A stretch of DNA of 15,854 nucleotides from an uncultured Collinsella sp. (GTDB lineage: Bacteria; Actinomycetota; Coriobacteriia; Coriobacteriales; Coriobacteriaceae): positions 1 through 15,854 of the forward strand of contig CABQLI010000051.1 in the NCBI GenBank assembly GCA_902464965.1. The letters run 5' to 3'. Both the position numbers and the translations under genes were made by a program. The notes beneath the pieces are model-generated. The model was given only the letters and a program-made list of their open reading frames with translations, ran no database searches and had not been told where the DNA came from. Below are positions 14,224 to 15,854 of this stretch, piece after piece. Within the stretch, counting starts at the first letter, position 1, and every line of letters begins with the position of its first letter.

Positions 14224-14258
14224 AGCCGTCTCCCAACTGTTCGGGAGACGGCTTTTTT
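14224..14258 (+). terminator. Intrinsic terminator of rsgA
   Basis: AGCCGTCTCCC (14224-14234), an 8-base loop, and GGGAGACGGCT (14243-14253) form an 11-bp perfect stem ending in six T residues (14253-14258). It lies 17 bases after the rsgA stop. Confidence 0.95.
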
Positions 14259-14296
14259 GCTGCGGAAAAGCCTCGAAACATGCAGTTTGCTGACGT

Positions 14297-14371
14297 GCTG
14301 ACCAAAACCTTGCCACGAGCTTGACGGGCTGGTCAGTTTTTGGTCAGCGATTGGTTTGACATCGAAAACCA
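14297..14371 (+). promoter_or_regulatory. Repeated TGGTCAG motifs and -35-like box upstream of the pilus genes
   Basis: GCTGACCAAAA (14297-14307) and TTTTGGTCAGC (14338-14348) are perfect inverted 11-mers. The motif TGGTCAG also occurs at 14330-14336 and 14341-14347, exactly 11 bases (one helical turn) apart. A perfect -35 TTGACA follows at 14356-14361, within another inverted repeat TGGTTT (14352-14357)/AAACCA (14366-14371). No good -10 is seen at 16-18 bases, which would fit a promoter that needs an activator bound at the repeats. The regulator is unknown. Confidence 0.5.
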
Positions 14372-14458
14372 AGATCGCGATTGCGCCGCTTTGCACTCTG
14401 ACCGCCCAGACAATGGTGGTACGGGCATTCGCCCGGCACTGCCATGAGAGGAGCGGCC

Positions 14459-15118
14459 GTGAACAAGAGCAAGCGCATCGCCATCAGTCTGGTCGCGGGC
14501 GTGCTCGCTGCTCTGCTTTGCATGGTTTACGGCTCGTCGATCCGCTCGCAAGCCGAACAGGTCCAGGCTGAGACCTTGGCCAAGTACGGTGGCGATCGCG
14601 TCGAGGTATGCGTCGCGGCGCGCGATATCGATGTGGGCGAGACCCTCGATGAGACCAATGTCATAACCCAGGAATGGCTGACGAGTCTGCTGCCGCGTGA
14701 CGCGGCGACCGAGCTGCGCCAAGTGCGCGGCGACGTGACGACTTCGCGTATTCCCAAAAACGCCGTGATCTGCAATGTCTACACCAAGGCCGAGAGTCAC
14801 AAGCTCGAGGTGCCTAAGGGCAAGGTTGCCGTTTCGGTGGCGGTCGATGCCGAGCACTCGGTCGGCGGTGCTACGGGCGTGGGCAGCTACGTGGATGTGT
14901 ATGTGCAAAAAGACGGCGTAACCGATCGACTGTGCGGCGCGCACGTGATCGATACCAGTGAGGATTCCGGTGCCACGCGCGAGGGCAAGATCGAATGGGT
15001 GACGCTGGCGGCTGACCCCGAAGACGTCAAGGAACTGTTGGGTGCCTCGGGCAAGGGAACGGTCAGCTTGACGATTCCCGCCACGGCGCGCGGCAAAAAG
15101 AGCGGAGGCGACGAGTGA
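14459..15118 (+). CDS. cpaB: Flp/Tad pilus assembly protein CpaB/RcpC
   Basis: This 219-residue protein has one N-terminal membrane segment (about 8-26) and an exported SAF domain (about 48-108: RVEVCVAARDIDVGETLDETNVI...SRIPKNAVICN). A C-terminal RcpC/CpaB-type domain follows (VAVSVAVDAEHSVGGATGVGSYVDVYV, about 123-149), matching proteins that assist outer parts of the Tad/Flp pilus machine. GTG at 14459 is preferred because AGGAG (14449-14453) lies five bases upstream. An in-frame ATG at 14444 overlaps that ribosome binding site. The stop overlaps the next start (TGATG), implying translational coupling. It is probably the first gene of a pilus operon continuing to the right. Confidence 0.85.
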   Translation: MNKSKRIAISLVAGVLAALLCMVYGSSIRSQAEQVQAETLAKYGGDRVEVCVAARDIDVGETLDETNVITQEWLTSLLPRDAATELRQVRGDVTTSRIPKNAVICNVYTKAESHKLEVPKGKVAVSVAVDAEHSVGGATGVGSYVDVYVQKDGVTDRLCGAHVIDTSEDSGATREGKIEWVTLAADPEDVKELLGASGKGTVSLTIPATARGKKSGGDE

Positions 15119-15854
15119 TGAAGGCGATCTGGCTTGCGTGCTGCGCGTGCGGCGATTACGGGCTGTTGCAGCGGGAAGTCGAGGGCCGTGATGCGGGTGC
15201 ACAGGTGCTTCGCGTGGGTGACCTGGACGGGCTGGTTTCCATGGCGCGGGCGTTTCCGTCGCGCCGCGGGGCTGCTATCATCGCGGCGTCTCTGTTTGAT
15301 ACCGAAGATGTGCGCAAGACTGTTGCGCGCCTGACGGCCGAAGGCCGCGTGAGTCGCGTGGTCGTGTTGATAGAAGTGCTCGATCCGTCGGATATCGAGG
15401 GACTGTTTCGCGCGGGGGCGACCGAGGTCATCGCTGCGCACAGTATATGCGGCAACGGGCGCGCGGGCGAGGGAGCGGTTGATTCCGATCGGCGCATGAC
15501 GATTGAGCCCGATGCTTTTGTTGATAGGGAACCCGGGGCGCCTCGCGCTACAAGAGGCCCGCGTGTTGATGATTATGGAAAAGCGGAAGCCGAGCATGGT
15601 CGGCGCCCCCGGAACCCCCTTGTATACGATGACGCTGGAGGGCCGGCACAGCATGCTGGCGACTCCCCGGCTGTAGATATGGGATACGTGCACGGCGTGA
15701 ATCTGGCGGATGAACTCGACGAAGTTGAGGGCTTTGCCGGGTGCGGCGAGTTGTCGCTGATGCAGCATGAGCAGATTGCACAGAACGAGCCTGCCTTGCA
15801 GACCGAACAAGCCGCCATGCCGGCTTGGACGCAGCGTGTGGTTGCGGCGGGGGG
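15118..15854 (+). CDS. CpaE/TadZ-like pilus localisation protein (partial, 3' end outside window)
   Basis: The frame from ATG 15118 is open to the window edge (245 codons). It begins MKAIWLACCACGDYGLLQRE. Residues 1 to about 115 look like an alternating helix-strand fold (RVVVLIEVLDPSDIEGLFRAG, then ATEVIAA), compatible with the degenerate receiver domain of CpaE/TadZ. A poorly conserved, charged linker of about 115 residues follows. The last visible residues, WTQRVVAAGG, could be the first strand and P-loop start (G-G-x-G-G-V-G-K) of the MinD-like ATPase domain, which is cut off. TadZ/CpaE positions the pilus machine in the cell. The one-base overlap with cpaB and the family's usual gene order support the call, but the decisive ATPase motif is not visible. 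Confidence 0.65.
   Translation, partial: MKAIWLACCACGDYGLLQREVEGRDAGAQVLRVGDLDGLVSMARAFPSRRGAAIIAASLFDTEDVRKTVARLTAEGRVSRVVVLIEVLDPSDIEGLFRAGATEVIAAHSICGNGRAGEGAVDSDRRMTIEPDAFVDREPGAPRATRGPRVDDYGKAEAEHGRRPRNPLVYDDAGGPAQHAGDSPAVDMGYVHGVNLADELDEVEGFAGCGELSLMQHEQIAQNEPALQTEQAAMPAWTQRVVAAG

Overview
The window is high-GC bacterial DNA (about 60% or more by eye). Gene content and protein style point to a Coriobacteriia actinomycete, most likely Collinsella or a close relative. The clues are a pheS-pheT pair with a long palindromic spacer, an ECF-type nickel/cobalt importer, an orphan nuclease-like protein of a kind common in Coriobacteriia, RsgA with a Lys/Ala-rich N-terminus, and the start of a Tad/Flp pilus locus. 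The assignment rests on recognition, not on a search.

Layout, left to right. (1) 1-2813: the 3' end of pheS, a 180-nt palindromic spacer, and pheT. PheT carries an exact in-frame tandem duplication of 25 residues. (2) 2924-3004: a terminator, a promoter whose -35 lies in the terminator loop, and a 28-bp inverted repeat GTGTTAC-N14-GTAACAC that resembles a nickel-repressor (NikR) operator. These precede 3062-5773, an operon-like run of cbiM/nikM (with a fused C-terminal NikN-like part), cbiQ and cbiO. (3) 5854-6702: a zinc-dependent phospholipase C-like protein without an obvious signal peptide. (4) 6699-7772, minus strand: an orphan protein with a C-terminal PD-(D/E)XK/DUF559-like core. Upstream of it is a 422-nt spacer holding two interleaved inverted repeats. 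(5) 8195-9655, minus strand: pyruvate kinase with a clear terminator and a TATAAT promoter. (6) 9949-12778: a P2A-type Ca2+-ATPase preceded by a structured 5' leader with two hairpins, 7-nt complementary loops, an alternative pairing and a partly buried Shine-Dalgarno sequence. (7) 12779-14206: another long palindrome, then rsgA with its own promoter and terminator. (8) 14297-15854: repeated TGGTCAG motifs, cpaB/rcpC, and the start of a cpaE/tadZ-like gene that overlaps cpaB by one base and runs off the window.

How the genes fit together. The window is mostly housekeeping: phenylalanyl-tRNA charging, ribosome maturation and the last step of glycolysis. To this it adds metal-ion traffic (ECF Ni/Co import, Ca2+ export) and surface pili. 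The most interesting signals are non-coding or structural: the PheT duplication, the NikR-like site, the kissing-loop leader of the ATPase, the interleaved inverted repeats beside the orphan nuclease-like gene, and two intergenic palindromes that share the same sequence directly after a TAA stop.
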